From positions 1,674,001-1,738,000 of the forward strand of contig NZ_CP107931.1 in NCBI RefSeq assembly GCF_036023875.1: 64,000 nucleotides of DNA. Reading direction: 5' to 3'. Both the position numbers and the translations under genes were made by a program. The notes below the pieces were generated by a model. That model did not search any database, had not been told where the DNA came from, and was given only the letters and a program-made list of their open reading frames with translations. This DNA is from Mycobacterium sp. NBC_00419. GTDB lineage: Bacteria; Actinomycetota; Actinomycetes; Mycobacteriales; Mycobacteriaceae. Below, one piece after another: positions 18,281 through 27,848 of this stretch; position 1 is the first letter of the stretch; each line of letters starts with the position of its first letter.

Positions 18281-19360
18281 TCAGGAGGCGAGCAGCGCCG
18301 CGTCCGTGGTGGCACCGACCTGCAGCGCGGTGATCGCGCCGGCGTAGTCGGCCGCATAGAGCCGGCCGTCCGGGCCGGAAGCCAGGCAAGCCAGCGCGCC
18401 GCCGACGGCGATGTGGTCGACGATCTCGTGCGTGACGGTGCACATCGCGGCGATCTCGTCGCGGTCGGCGAAGTAGGCCAGCTCACCGTTGTGTCCGAGC
18501 ACCAGCGAGGTGGGGATTCCGTGCACGGCGACGGTATCGACCACCCGGCCCGCGGCCACGTCGATCACGTTGATGACACTGCCCAACTCGACGTCCCAAC
18601 CGGTGGCGAAAACCATGCGCCCGTTGGGATGTGCAGCGATCTCGCCGATGGATCCGCCGAGGGCGACGGTGCGCAGCACCGAGCAACGTTTGGTGTCGAC
18701 GACGACGAGGCTGCCGCCCGACACGGTGGTCAGGCCCACGAACAGGCGCGTGCCGTCGGCACTGAGGTGAAGAGCTTCGACCGACGCACCCCCGACGGCC
18801 GAGACAGCGACGGTGCGCAGCGCACCGGTCTCGACGTCGACGACGGCGACATCAGCCCGGTCGTCACCGATGCGGGCAACGTAGAGCACGTCGCCTGCCG
18901 GGCTGACGGCCAGACCGCGTGCGGCCATCTCGAGGTTCTTCGCGGCGAAGGGGACGGCCGTGGCGGTGTCGATCGCCACGATCGCGTCATCCTCGGTGGA
19001 TGCCGAGGTGACGTAGGCGCGGTCGGCCACCACCACCGAGTACGGCTCGGTGACGCCGCGGACGGTGGCGGTCACCGACATGCTGGCGGTGTCGATGATC
19101 GACACCACGTCGGCGCCGTAGTGCGCGACGACCAGACGACGGCCATCGGGGCTGACCGCCATATCGCTCACCGGGCCGTTGGCGGCGGCGACGGTTCCGG
19201 CCGCGCTGACCATCGGGGCGGTGACGGGCTCGAGGAGAGCCTCGTCGAACAACGCGGGAAGCAGATCGCCGGAGGGTGCGCGCCGAATCGTCGGCAGCGA
19301 CGACAGCCAGAGGGAATGCGCTGCGGCGACCCGCTCGGCCACTGCTGACGTGTTTGCCAT
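18281..19360 (-). CDS. YVTN/YncE-type beta-propeller repeat protein
   Basis: This 359-residue protein is built of repeated units of about 40-50 residues such as PDGRRLVVAHYGADVVSIID and LYVARIGDDRADVAVVDVET, the pattern of YVTN/YncE seven-bladed propellers. There is no signal peptide (the start MANTSAVAERVAAA is hydrophilic), unlike the exported YncE, so it may be cytosolic. The ATG at 19360 is preceded by GGAGGAAC. It is a stand-alone gene with a long AT-richer upstream region. Function is unknown; propellers of this type usually bind proteins or ligands. Confidence 0.87.
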   Translation of the reverse strand: MANTSAVAERVAAAHSLWLSSLPTIRRAPSGDLLPALFDEALLEPVTAPMVSAAGTVAAANGPVSDMAVSPDGRRLVVAHYGADVVSIIDTASMSVTATVRGVTEPYSVVVADRAYVTSASTEDDAIVAIDTATAVPFAAKNLEMAARGLAVSPAGDVLYVARIGDDRADVAVVDVETGALRTVAVSAVGGASVEALHLSADGTRLFVGLTTVSGGSLVVVDTKRCSVLRTVALGGSIGEIAAHPNGRMVFATGWDVELGSVINVIDVAAGRVVDTVAVHGIPTSLVLGHNGELAYFADRDEIAAMCTVTHEIVDHIAVGGALACLASGPDGRLYAADYAGAITALQVGATTDAALLAS

Positions 19361-20044
19361 GATCTCGTTCCTCCGACAGCCTCGTTCAGGCTGAATTTCG
19401 TAGTGAGCGTGCGTATGACGCCAGGCGGCGTCGGCTTGTGATCAGTCTACCGAGATTGTTAACCCAGAATTTCCTTTACTTCGTTCCCAATTCACACCCG
19501 TCGCGATGGTCTCAGGTGCCGTTAAGCCAGCGATCGTTATCGATTTGTTGTAAAGCGTGAATTATCTTCAGAAATTGCTTCTGATCAGCACTGATATTCC
19601 GGGCAATTCATTCACCGGTGGCCATCGACTAAGTCGCCAGCTAAGAAATTCTCACCGGCCTTCGGGCAAAAGTTGCCAACATCACAATGCCTCAGTGGTG
19701 TCTAAATTCTTAAGGGAAGTCCTTAATAATTGCGACCGTTTCGGGGTGCGCTACGCCACAATGGCCGCGAACGCGCCGGCGGAAATACCGGAAGTTCGCT
19801 GCTCGCGAGGGTTGACGCGCAGGGCTTGACACTTCGCTAGTGGCGCAGATCACAGTGCCTGCTCGACGGTCTCCCGGCTGCGGACGGGATCGCCGCCCAG
19901 GACGCACCCGGGCTTCGGTGTAGTCGACGGTAACGCCGTCAGCGGCCCGGCGCTGCGCAGGCCGGAACTCCGGTAGCTGACCCATCGCCACGCGCCCGTG
20001 GCGGTTCGCCGGGCGAGATCTCTGCGGTGGTACCGGAGTGCGGC
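19361..20044. other. Long lower-GC intergenic region
   Basis: No convincing gene is seen in these 684 bp. The part from about 19440 to 19740 is clearly lower in GC than anything around it and precedes the beta-propeller gene, reading on the minus strand. It holds a TTAAGG-GAAGT-CCTTAA dyad at 19710-19726. An open frame at 19557-19829 lacks a ribosome-binding site and family features. The region from 19830 to 20044 looks like ordinary high-GC spacer. Confidence 0.6.
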
Positions 20045-20692
20045 TCAGCTCCCAGCGGGGCTGATCACCGCGCACGCCACCCGCTTGCCGGCGTCACCGG
20101 TGGCCATCGTCTGCTCGTCGGGGCCGGGCTTGCCGTCGACGGTGTAGCGCGGCGGGATGTTGGCGAAGTTGTCCGCACCCTCGTGGATGATCAGGGCCGT
20201 GCCCTGCGGGCCGGTCAGATCAGCCTTGGTGAAGGCCTCAGTGGTGGTGGTCAGCTTGGCCGAACCGTCGGGGCGAACCTGAAGCGAGGTCAGGTCGCCG
20301 CTGGCCGGGTGACTGGTGTGGCCACTGACCTGGAAGTGCCCGCCCGCCGAGAGGAAGTTGCCCGGCTCGCCGCCGCTCGGTGCCACCGAGTTCGGCTCGC
20401 ACTTGCCCACCGAGTGGATGTGCAGTCCGTGGAAGCCGGGTGCCAGGATGCCGCCTGCGACGGTCTCCACCGTGACCGTGGCGAAGCCGTCGGCGAAGTC
20501 GAAGGTGGCCTTGGCCACCGGCTTGCCGTCCGGCGTCTTCAGTTCGGTCACAATGCTGTCCGCGCCTGCCGCCGCCGTACCGGAGGTGGTCGACGAACTC
20601 CCCTGGTTGGTGGACTCATTCGACGAGCAGGCGGTCACGAACGCGATGGGGAGGAGTAACGCGGCAGCGCCGACGCGCATAGGTGTCAACAT
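20045..20692 (-). CDS. sodC: Superoxide dismutase [Cu-Zn], lipoprotein
   Basis: This 215-residue protein dismutates superoxide at the cell envelope. A signal peptide ends in VTACSS, giving a lipobox Cys and a membrane-anchored mature protein like mycobacterial SodC. The metal ligands are visible: [11 protein letters not shown] (Cu), [13 protein letters not shown] (bridging His and Zn ligands) and IIHEGADNF. The disulfide Cys in GKCEPNS has a partner near the C-terminus (RVACAVI). Its length fits the bacterial lipoprotein SodCs. The gene stands alone; the start is ATG 20692 with a weak site, or ATG 20680. Confidence 0.96.
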   Translation of the reverse strand: MLTPMRVGAAALLLPIAFVTACSSNESTNQGSSSTTSGTAAAGADSIVTELKTPDGKPVAKATFDFADGFATVTVETVAGGILAPGFHGLHIHSVGKCEPNSVAPSGGEPGNFLSAGGHFQVSGHTSHPASGDLTSLQVRPDGSAKLTTTTEAFTKADLTGPQGTALIIHEGADNFANIPPRYTVDGKPGPDEQTMATGDAGKRVACAVISPAGS

Positions 20693-21083
20693 CTGCCGAG
20701 CCTACCCGCGGCGGCACGGCCACAAACTGGGAAAATGCCGTCAACCACGCCCCGACGGTGCAGCGAAGACCGCGGCGACACCGGCGACGATGTTGAGCAC
20801 CAGGATGGTGAGGATCGGGCCGACCACCGCGGCGTTCTGGGCGACGGCCCCGAGCGCCGCACCCAGGACGACTAGGCAAACTTTCGAAAAGCTATGCCTG
20901 GTCGGCCCCGGCCGCGGGTGGGTTGGCTGAGCTGGGTGGGCATTTCGTTGCTCACGGCAGAGAAAGCAACACGACGCCCACCTGCCCGGCGCACGTCCGG
21001 TGTGACGAACCTGTCGCCGACACGCGGCGGTGGCAATTCACCGATCGTTTGCGGTCTTGGTCTCGAAACGGTAAACACTCATC
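20693..21083. other. Spacer with possible membrane-protein remnant and dyad
   Basis: On the minus strand, 20741-20880 reads open and encodes a hydrophobic, coding-like stretch (AAVVGPILTILVLNIVAGVA) ending at a TGA, but no start codon or ribosome-binding site fits. It may be the 3' remnant of a lost gene. An imperfect 26-bp dyad (20874-20899; AGGCA, AAGTTT/CTTTTC-like centre, TGCCT) lies at its upstream edge. The rest, 20900-21083, is the alkB upstream region, with no clear promoter recognised. Confidence 0.4.
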
Positions 21084-22292
21084 ATGGCCTCACCGGCGTC
21101 CTCTTCTGCCGCGGTGGTCCCCCATTGGCGAGATCGCAAGCGTTACCTGTGGCTGTTCAGCACGATCATGCCCGGGATGGTCGGCCTGTCCTGGCTGTGC
21201 GTGTACTTCATCGGCACCCCGGCCTTCTGGTGGTTGGGCCTGGTACTGGTGTTCGCGATCGGCCCGGTGATCGATTACCTCGGCGGCTCCGACAGCGAGG
21301 GGCCGTCCGACGGCGCGCTGCTGTCGCTGGAGAAAGATCGGTTCTACCGCTGGGCGACGTATCTCTATCTGCCCTGCCAATATCTGTCGCTGGCGTTCGC
21401 GTGCTGGCTGTGGGCGGGCGGCGGCTGGCTGTCGATGAGTTGGGCGGACAAGCTGGGACTGATGCTGGCGGTCGGCATCGTCGGCGGGTGCGCCATCAAC
21501 GTCGCCCACGAGATCGGGCACACCAGCGAGCGCACTGAGAAGCGGCTGAGCAAGATCGCGCTCGCGCAATGCTGGTACGGCCACTTCCCCGTCGAGCACA
21601 ACCACGGCCATCACGTGCGGGTCGCGACTCCCGAGGATCCGACCAGTTCGTGGTTCGGCGAAAGCTTCTACCGGTTCCTGCCCCGGTCGGTGCTCGGCCG
21701 AGTGCAGACGGCATGGCGGCTGGAGGCCAAGCGGCTGGCCCGCCGCGGCCAATCGCGGTGGTCCTGGCACAACGAGGTGCTGAGCGCCTGGCCGATGAGC
21801 GCGGTGCTCTATGCGGGCTTGGCAGTCTGGTTCGGACCCGTCGTGCTGCCGTGGCTGATCGGTCAGGCCGTGGTGGGGATCTGCCTGCTCGAAATGGTCA
21901 ACTACATGGAGCATTACGGTCTGCGCAGGCAGAAGCTGGCCGACGGCCGCTACGAACGGGTGCGGCCCGCGCACAGCTGGAACAGCAACAGCGTGCTGTC
22001 CAACGTCTTCCTGTTCCACCTGCCGCGGCACTCCGACCACCACGCCAACCCGATGCGCCCCTACCAGGCACTGCGCCACTTCGACGAGGCGCCGGAACTG
22101 CCCGCGGGTTACGCGGCGATGCTCCCGCTGACGCTGGTGCCGCCGCTGTGGCGGCGGGTGATGGACCACCGCGTGATCGCGCACTACGGCGGTGACATCC
22201 GCCTGGCGGCTTTGCCGCCGAATCATCCCCTGATGGCTCACAATGAGGCCTCAGAGGAGCGGCAGCTGGCCGCTCACGCGCTCGACAGTTGA
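21084..22292 (+). CDS. alkB: Alkane 1-monooxygenase
   Basis: This 402-residue integral membrane non-heme diiron hydroxylase oxidises terminal methyl groups of alkanes. All His boxes are present: HEIGH (about residue 140), EHNHGHHVRVATPEDP, the NYMEHYGLRRQK signature and LFHLPRHSDHHANPMRPYQ. Hydrophobic segments flank them as in the six-helix AlkB topology. Mycobacterial alkB is usually followed by rubredoxin genes and a TetR gene; none is present here, and the next gene is a DUF3060 protein 4 bp later. Electron transfer must therefore come from elsewhere. The start is ATG 21084. Confidence 0.95.
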   Translation: MASPASSSAAVVPHWRDRKRYLWLFSTIMPGMVGLSWLCVYFIGTPAFWWLGLVLVFAIGPVIDYLGGSDSEGPSDGALLSLEKDRFYRWATYLYLPCQYLSLAFACWLWAGGGWLSMSWADKLGLMLAVGIVGGCAINVAHEIGHTSERTEKRLSKIALAQCWYGHFPVEHNHGHHVRVATPEDPTSSWFGESFYRFLPRSVLGRVQTAWRLEAKRLARRGQSRWSWHNEVLSAWPMSAVLYAGLAVWFGPVVLPWLIGQAVVGICLLEMVNYMEHYGLRRQKLADGRYERVRPAHSWNSNSVLSNVFLFHLPRHSDHHANPMRPYQALRHFDEAPELPAGYAAMLPLTLVPPLWRRVMDHRVIAHYGGDIRLAALPPNHPLMAHNEASEERQLAAHALDS

Positions 22293-22296
22293 GGCC

Positions 22297-23010
22297 ATGA
22301 ACCCAGAGGACGATCCCGAGAAGCGGATTCAGGAACTCGAGCGCCCGTCGACCGGTGGGCCGGGCCCGGTCGAACTGGGCACCACGCCGATGGGTCAACA
22401 GCCTCCCGCCTGGGCTCCCCCGCCGATGCCACCGCCCCCGCCGCCGGGGTACTACGGCCCACCGATCCCGACACCGCCCGTTCAGCCGCCGTCGTCGGCC
22501 GGTATGAAGGTGGGCTGGATTGTGTTGGGGCTGTTGGTGGTTGGGCTGCTGATCGGCGGTGGCGTCATCGCCATGACCTCGCTGTTCGCGACCAAGACCG
22601 TCACGTCGACGCCCACGACACCGCGTATCTCCGGGGGTGGCGGCCCGTTCAGCCCGACCACCCGGCCCGAAAACCCCACTCTGACCGCCCGGCCCGTCGA
22701 GCCGGTAACGCCCACCACCGCCGGCACGGTCGAGACCGCGGCGCCCGGGGAAACCGTCACCATCTCCGGTATCGAGGAGAACAAGGCCATCGCGTGCAAT
22801 GACAACCCGGTCACCATCAGCGGGGTGGAGAACACCGTGGAGATCACCGGGCACTGCACGCGGGTGGAAGTGTCCGGGATGAACAACACCGTGACGGTCG
22901 AGTCGACGGATGTCATCAGCGCATCCGGGATCGAGAACAAGGTCACCTATCGCACCGGCTCGCCCACCGTGGACAAGTCCGGCCTCGACAACGTCGTCGA
23001 ACAGGGCTGA
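22297..23010 (+). CDS. DUF3060 membrane-anchored protein
   Basis: This 237-residue protein has a charged N-terminus, a Pro-rich linker (PPPMPPPPPPGYYGPP) and a single membrane helix (about residues 70-95). An extracytoplasmic Thr/Pro-rich linker follows, then a DUF3060 domain with repeated strands such as VTISGVENTVEITG and VEVSGMNNTVTVES, which suggest a right-handed beta-solenoid. It is probably a surface-exposed envelope protein. It starts 4 bp after alkB and is likely cotranscribed, although no functional link is known. Confidence 0.88.
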   Translation: MNPEDDPEKRIQELERPSTGGPGPVELGTTPMGQQPPAWAPPPMPPPPPPGYYGPPIPTPPVQPPSSAGMKVGWIVLGLLVVGLLIGGGVIAMTSLFATKTVTSTPTTPRISGGGGPFSPTTRPENPTLTARPVEPVTPTTAGTVETAAPGETVTISGIEENKAIACNDNPVTISGVENTVEITGHCTRVEVSGMNNTVTVESTDVISASGIENKVTYRTGSPTVDKSGLDNVVEQG

Positions 23011-23181
23011 AAAGCACTGGCGGCCAGGACTATCTGGCGCCCCAGGCGGGACGACCTCGACGAGGCGACCACCTTTATTGACGCTTCCGTAGAACTTCAG
23101 TGTTGCCGTTACACAGCAGGACTTCCCAGCGGCTACTAGCGTGAACCGCGCCGAAACACGCAGACACAGGGAGGCCAACAT

Positions 23182-24660
23182 ATGGGAGCCGACACGTTAC
23201 GGCGGGGTCTGAGCCGATGTAGAACAAGACGGGCCCACGCCATCACCGCACTGGCGGCAGTCCTGTTCGTCACCCTGTTCGGCAGCGCACTGCTAGCGCC
23301 GGGCAAAGCCTCGGCCGACGGCGAGACGTATCTGGTCGCCACCGACACCACCTTCGCCCCCTTCGAATTCCAGGACAAGCAGGGCAAATTCGTCGGAATC
23401 GACATGGATTTGATCCGCGCCATCGCCGAGGATCAGAAGTTCACGGTCGATATCAAACCCCTGGGTTTCGACGCCGCACTGCAAGCCGTCCAGGCCAATC
23501 AGGTCGACGGCGTCATCGCCGGCATGTCCATCACCGACAAGCGCAAGCAGGTCTTCGACTTCTCCGAGCCGTACTTCGAGTCCGGCATCCAGATGGCGGT
23601 GCTCAAGACCAACGACAACATCAAGTCCTACGACGATCTGCGCGGCAAGAAGGTGGCGGTCAAGAACGGCACCCAAGGTGCCACCTTCGCCAACTCCATC
23701 AAGGACAAGTACGGCTTCGAGGTCGTCTCGTTCGCGGACTCCTCGTCGATGTTCGACGAGGTGAAGACCGGCAACTCGCAGGCGGTCTTCGAGGACTATC
23801 CGGTGTTGTTGTACAACATCGCGCAGGGCAGCGGGTTCAAGACCGTGGGGCCCAAGCAGGACCCCACCGGTTACGGGTTCGCCGTGAACAAGGGACGCAA
23901 CGCCGACCTGCTCAAGAAGTTCAACGCCGGCCTGGACAACCTCAAGAAGTCCGGCCGCTACGACGAGATCGTCAACACCTACCTCGGCGAGAAGGCCAAC
24001 ACCGACGACACCTCGTACCTCGGCCTGATCAAGAGCACCTACCCCTTGCTCCTGCAGGGGCTGAAGATGACGGTCATCCTGACGGTCGTCTCGATCGCGA
24101 TCGCCCTGGTGCTCGGCATCATCTTCGGCCTGTTCCGGGTGTCGCGGTCGATCTGGCTGCGCGCGATCGGCACCACGTTCGTCGACATCTTCCGCGGCAC
24201 ACCTCTGCTGGTGCAGGCGTTCTTCATCTACTTCGGCATTCCCTCAGCGCTGGGCTTCCAGATGAGTGCGCTGACGGCGGGCATCATCACCCTGTCGCTC
24301 AACGCCGGTGCCTATATGACCGAGATCGTGCGCGGCGGTATCCAGTCCGTTGACAAGGGGCAGATGGAGGCCGCCCGTAGCCTCGGCATCGGCTATCTGC
24401 CGACGATGCGGAAAGTGATTCTGCCACAAGCGATCCGGACGATGATTCCGTCCTACATCAACCAGTTCGTGATCACCTTGAAGGACACCTCGATCCTGTC
24501 GGTGATCGGTATCGCCGAGCTGACCCAGACCGGGCGGATCATCATCGCGGGCAACTACAAGTCGTTTGAGATGTGGCTGATCATCGGCATCATCTACTTC
24601 ATCGTCATCATGGCGTTGACCAAGCTCTCGGATCGCCTCGAGAAAAGGATCGTGAAATGA
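23182..24660 (+). CDS. Glutamine/polar amino acid ABC transporter, binding protein-permease fusion
   Basis: One 492-residue polypeptide combines a signal/anchor segment, a type-3 amino-acid-binding domain (about residues 46-270, with [20 protein letters not shown] and the [20 protein letters not shown] lobe) and a His/Glu/Gln-type permease domain (about residues 285-492). The permease coupling loop is [20 protein letters not shown]. Such GlnPH fusions tether the receptor to the translocator. The ATG at 23182 has a GGGAGG site. The ATPase gene follows with an ATGA overlap, so the pair makes a complete importer, probably for glutamine or glutamate. Confidence 0.93.
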   Translation: MGADTLRRGLSRCRTRRAHAITALAAVLFVTLFGSALLAPGKASADGETYLVATDTTFAPFEFQDKQGKFVGIDMDLIRAIAEDQKFTVDIKPLGFDAALQAVQANQVDGVIAGMSITDKRKQVFDFSEPYFESGIQMAVLKTNDNIKSYDDLRGKKVAVKNGTQGATFANSIKDKYGFEVVSFADSSSMFDEVKTGNSQAVFEDYPVLLYNIAQGSGFKTVGPKQDPTGYGFAVNKGRNADLLKKFNAGLDNLKKSGRYDEIVNTYLGEKANTDDTSYLGLIKSTYPLLLQGLKMTVILTVVSIAIALVLGIIFGLFRVSRSIWLRAIGTTFVDIFRGTPLLVQAFFIYFGIPSALGFQMSALTAGIITLSLNAGAYMTEIVRGGIQSVDKGQMEAARSLGIGYLPTMRKVILPQAIRTMIPSYINQFVITLKDTSILSVIGIAELTQTGRIIIAGNYKSFEMWLIIGIIYFIVIMALTKLSDRLEKRIVK

Positions 24661-25430
24661 GCGAACTCGTCCCCGAGGCCGCGGCCGCCGAGCCGGCCGG
24701 CACCGTCAAGATTCAGATCGAGAACCTCAAGAAGGCATTCGGTGAGCTGGTGGTGCTCGACGGCATCACCACCGACATCAAGGCGGGCGAGGTGGTGTGC
24801 GTCATCGGGCCGTCGGGCTCGGGCAAGTCGACGTTCCTGCGCTGCCTGAACAAGCTGGAGGACATCACCGCGGGCACGGTGCGGGTCGACCAGTTCGACC
24901 TCACCGACTCCAAGGTCGATCTGGACAAGGTACGTCAGCACATCGGCATGGTGTTCCAGCACTTCAACCTGTTCCCGCACATGACGGTGCTACAGAACGT
25001 CACCCTGGCACCGCTGTTGACCAAGAAGATGGACAAGGCCGCCGCCGAGAAGAAGGCGATGGAGCTGCTCGGTCAGGTCGGGCTGGCCGAGAAGGCAGGC
25101 GTCAAGCCGGCCACCCTGTCCGGCGGGCAGAAGCAGCGCGTGGCGATCGCCCGCGCGTTGGCGATGGACCCGTCCATCATGTTGTTCGACGAGGCCACCA
25201 GCGCGCTGGACCCGGAGATGGTCGGTGACGTGCTGGAGGTGTTGCGCCAGCTGGCCCAGGGCGGCATGACAATGGTGGTGGTCACCCACGAGATGGGCTT
25301 CGCCCGTGAGGTCGCCTCCCGGGTGCTCTTCATGGCCGACGGCAACATCGTTGAGGACGACACCCCCGACGAGGTCTTCGGCAACCCGAAAAGCGAGCGG
25401 CTGCAGGAGTTCCTGTCCAAGGTGCTCTAG
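24657..25430 (+). CDS. glnQ: Polar amino acid ABC transporter ATP-binding protein
   Basis: This 257-residue ATPase belongs to the GlnQ/HisP group. Walker A is [15 protein letters not shown], the signature is [17 protein letters not shown], Walker B is [14 protein letters not shown], and the switch His is in [10 protein letters not shown]. The helical-domain sequence [18 protein letters not shown] is typical of amino acid importers. The start overlaps the stop of the binding protein-permease fusion (ATGA), giving translational coupling and fixed stoichiometry. Its TAG interlocks with the stop of the convergent fucosidase gene. Confidence 0.93.
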   Translation: MSELVPEAAAAEPAGTVKIQIENLKKAFGELVVLDGITTDIKAGEVVCVIGPSGSGKSTFLRCLNKLEDITAGTVRVDQFDLTDSKVDLDKVRQHIGMVFQHFNLFPHMTVLQNVTLAPLLTKKMDKAAAEKKAMELLGQVGLAEKAGVKPATLSGGQKQRVAIARALAMDPSIMLFDEATSALDPEMVGDVLEVLRQLAQGGMTMVVVTHEMGFAREVASRVLFMADGNIVEDDTPDEVFGNPKSERLQEFLSKVL

Positions 25431-26878
25431 AGCGGGCGCGCCCCGTGGCCGAGGTTCAGCACGTAGGCCGGTGACACCGGCAGCCGTTGCGGCAGCCGCA
25501 CTCGCAGCATGCCGTGGGTCGTCGTCGCCTCGATCGGCTCGTCGAGACCCAGCATCCGCGCCTCGGTGGCCTCGATGCCGCGGATCCCGAATTCGCGTGC
25601 GGACACGTCAAGCAGGATCGCGTACACCGACCCGTCGCGCTGGGTGAACCGCACCTCGCCGCCCTCGGTGGTGGTGGTCTGCGCGAGATGCCACGGCCGG
25701 CTGCCGAAGATGGCCTCTCCGTTGATGGTCAGCCACTGCCCCAGCCCGCGCAGGGGTGCGAGTTGCTCCTCGGGGAACCTGCCGTCCTGGTCGGGCCCGA
25801 TGCCGATCAGCAGGTTGCCGTTCTTCGCGACGATGTCGGTGAACGAGCGGACCAGCTCGGTGGCCGTGACGATGTCCTCGGGACGCTCATTGCGGTTGGC
25901 CCCGAACGAATGCCCGACACCGCGGGTGGACTCCCACTTCTTGGCCTGGATCGTGTCGAACTGCGCGTACTCGGGGGTGCGGATGTCGTAGTGATGGCTC
26001 GCCGGGAAGGTCAGCGACTTGCGCTCCTCCGGAATGATCGACCAGAACCGTTGCACCAGAGAGCCTCCGATGCGGGCGAGCCTGTCGGAGACGGCGCCGC
26101 GGTGGGCGGGCGGCTCGATCCAGCGGTCGTTGATCACCCCGTCGGGCACCGCGGTGTAGTACTCGGCGAACAGCGCGGCGAGGTCGCCGCCGGCGGGCCA
26201 GCCGATGTCGTTCCACAGCACCGACGGCTGGTAGCGGTCGATGAGATCACGCACGTGCGCGGTGGCGTAGCGCACGTAGTCGGGGGTGTGCGGGATGGCC
26301 AGGAAGCTGTCGGCGGGGTTGGCCAGCAGCGCGTCGTTATACGGCCAGTCGTAGCCGCCCGAGTAGTACAGCCCCATCCGCATGCCGGCCGCGAGCACGG
26401 CCGCGCGCAGGTCGCCGACGATGTCGCGCTTGGCGTGGTAGTGGCCCTTGCGGGGATGCACCAGTTCGGTAGGCCACAGGCAGAAGCCGTCGTGGTGCTT
26501 GGTGGTGAGCACCACGTAGCGCGCGCCGGCGTCGCGGCAGGTCGCGGCGATAGCTGCCATGTCAGCGGTGGCGGTGCCCTCGTCGAAGACCGGGACGAAG
26601 TCGTCGTAGTCGGCGGCCGGTCCGTAGATGTCGCGCTGGTGATACCAGGTGGGGCTGCCCTCGATCCGGCTGGTGTTGAGATACCACTCGGCATAGGGGT
26701 TGTCCCGCAACATCTCTGCGGGCCCGCTGTCCTTGAGCAGCTGCTGGATGTCGGGGACCTGTGGCGCCCATCCGGGTACCGAGTACAAGCCCCAGTGCAG
26801 GAAGACACCGAGTTTGGCGTCGTCATACCAGTCCGGGAGCGGATGCGAGCCGACGGACTCCCAGGTCGCTGCGTACAT
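25427..26878 (-). CDS. Alpha-L-fucosidase family glycoside hydrolase (GH29)
   Basis: This 483-residue protein has the GH29 hallmarks: [19 protein letters not shown] near the N-terminus, [17 protein letters not shown], and [13 protein letters not shown] containing the Asp expected as nucleophile. A C-terminal beta domain follows from about residue 380. No signal peptide is seen, so it would act in the cytoplasm on imported fucosides. The start is ATG 26878. It is divergent from ohrR and shares that promoter region. No other fucose genes are near, so the physiological substrate is uncertain. Confidence 0.9.
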   Translation of the reverse strand: MYAATWESVGSHPLPDWYDDAKLGVFLHWGLYSVPGWAPQVPDIQQLLKDSGPAEMLRDNPYAEWYLNTSRIEGSPTWYHQRDIYGPAADYDDFVPVFDEGTATADMAAIAATCRDAGARYVVLTTKHHDGFCLWPTELVHPRKGHYHAKRDIVGDLRAAVLAAGMRMGLYYSGGYDWPYNDALLANPADSFLAIPHTPDYVRYATAHVRDLIDRYQPSVLWNDIGWPAGGDLAALFAEYYTAVPDGVINDRWIEPPAHRGAVSDRLARIGGSLVQRFWSIIPEERKSLTFPASHHYDIRTPEYAQFDTIQAKKWESTRGVGHSFGANRNERPEDIVTATELVRSFTDIVAKNGNLLIGIGPDQDGRFPEEQLAPLRGLGQWLTINGEAIFGSRPWHLAQTTTTEGGEVRFTQRDGSVYAILLDVSAREFGIRGIEATEARMLGLDEPIEATTTHGMLRVRLPQRLPVSPAYVLNLGHGARPL

Positions 26879-26939
26879 GCGCCGAAGGCTACGCCGCGCC
26901 CGACGCCGTCGGCGACGATTGCCAATCCGACACATTACA

Positions 26940-26949
26940 TTGTGCACAA
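26940..26949. promoter_or_regulatory. Possible OhrR operator
   Basis: TTGTGCACAA is a perfect 10-bp palindrome within an AT-rich stretch that also repeats ATTGTG, located 27 bp upstream of the ohrR GTG. It is the likely autoregulatory site; the match to published OhrR boxes is only general. Confidence 0.45.
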
Positions 26950-26975
26950 CTGAATTGTGTCCTATAGTTATCGGC

Positions 26976-27419
26976 GTGACCGCTCCACGCCTCGACGATC
27001 AACTGTGCTTCGCGCTGTATTCGGCGTCTCGCGCGGTGACAGCGGCTTACCGGCCGCTGCTGGCTGAGCTCAACCTCACCTATCCGCAGTACCTGGTTCT
27101 GCTGGTGCTGTGGGAGGAGGGCCACGCCAACGTCAGCCGGCTGTGCGAACGGCTACACCTCGATTCGGGCACCCTCTCGCCGTTACTCAAACGGCTGGAG
27201 TCCATCGGATACCTCACCCGGCAACGGTCCGCCGAGGACGAGCGTCGTGTCGACGTCGTGCTGACGCCGGCCGGAAAGCGGCTGCGGCACAAGGCGGCCT
27301 GCATACCCGAGCGGCTGATGGCGGCCTCCGATATGAGCCCCGACGAGATTGTCGCGCTCCGCGACGCAGTGCTGCGCCTGTCCGAGGCAGTGCTTTCCAA
27401 TGAATCAGAAGGGATATGA
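26976..27419 (+). CDS. ohrR: Organic hydroperoxide-sensing repressor, MarR family
   Basis: This 147-residue MarR-type winged-helix regulator has the OhrR-specific N-terminus DQLCFALYSASRAVTAAYRP. Cys11 is the peroxide-reactive residue, and LTYPQYLVLLVLWEE follows as in characterised OhrR. The DNA-recognition part is HLDSGTLSPLLKRLESIGYL. Oxidation of the Cys by organic hydroperoxides would release the operator and induce ohr, which starts one base after its stop. The start is GTG 26976. Confidence 0.94.
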   Translation: MTAPRLDDQLCFALYSASRAVTAAYRPLLAELNLTYPQYLVLLVLWEEGHANVSRLCERLHLDSGTLSPLLKRLESIGYLTRQRSAEDERRVDVVLTPAGKRLRHKAACIPERLMAASDMSPDEIVALRDAVLRLSEAVLSNESEGI

Positions 27420-27420
27420 C

Positions 27421-27843
27421 GTGAAGGTTCTCTACACCGCTGAAGCGCTGGCCACCGGCGAAGGCCGCGATGGACACGGCCGCACCTCCGACGGCAAGGT
27501 CGATGTCGCTCTGAGCATCCCGAAGGAAATGGGCGGTTCCGGGGTGGGCACCAACCCCGAGCAGCTGTTCGCCGTCGGCTACGCCGCCTGCTACCACTCT
27601 GCCCTGCGCCTGGTTGCCCGCCAGGAGAAGGCCGACGTCTCGGATTCCTCAGTCGGAGCTCGGGTTTCGCTCGGCGCCAATGACGCGGGCGGCTTCACGC
27701 TGGCCGTCGAGCTCGAGATCACCCTGCCGAATGTCGACCACGAGACCGCGGTGGCACTCGCCGAGAAGGCTCACCAGGTGTGCCCGTACTCCAATGCCAC
27801 CCGCGGCAACATCGACGTCGCGCTGACCGTCACCGACGACTGA
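27421..27843 (+). CDS. ohr: Organic hydroperoxide resistance protein (peroxidase)
   Basis: This 140-residue OsmC/Ohr-fold thiol peroxidase reduces organic and fatty-acid hydroperoxides. The two redox Cys are in GYAACYHSAL and HQVCPYSNATRGN, and the N-terminus VKVLYTAEALATGEGRDG matches the family start. The GTG at 27421 is preceded by AGAAGG; an in-frame ATG 18 bases upstream lies inside ohrR and would add six atypical residues. It is cotranscribed with ohrR. Confidence 0.95.
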   Translation: MKVLYTAEALATGEGRDGHGRTSDGKVDVALSIPKEMGGSGVGTNPEQLFAVGYAACYHSALRLVARQEKADVSDSSVGARVSLGANDAGGFTLAVELEITLPNVDHETAVALAEKAHQVCPYSNATRGNIDVALTVTDD

Positions 27844-27848
27844 GGCGG

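Noticed and set aside
19557..19829. 90-codon frame in the low-GC intergenic region.
   Set aside because: It has no ribosome-binding site or recognisable motif, its composition is unlike genes around it, and it runs into ordinary spacer.
23071..23181. GlnR-type box upstream of the glutamine importer.
   Set aside because: GTTAC occurs near 23108 but the second half-site (GnAAC) is not at the required spacing.
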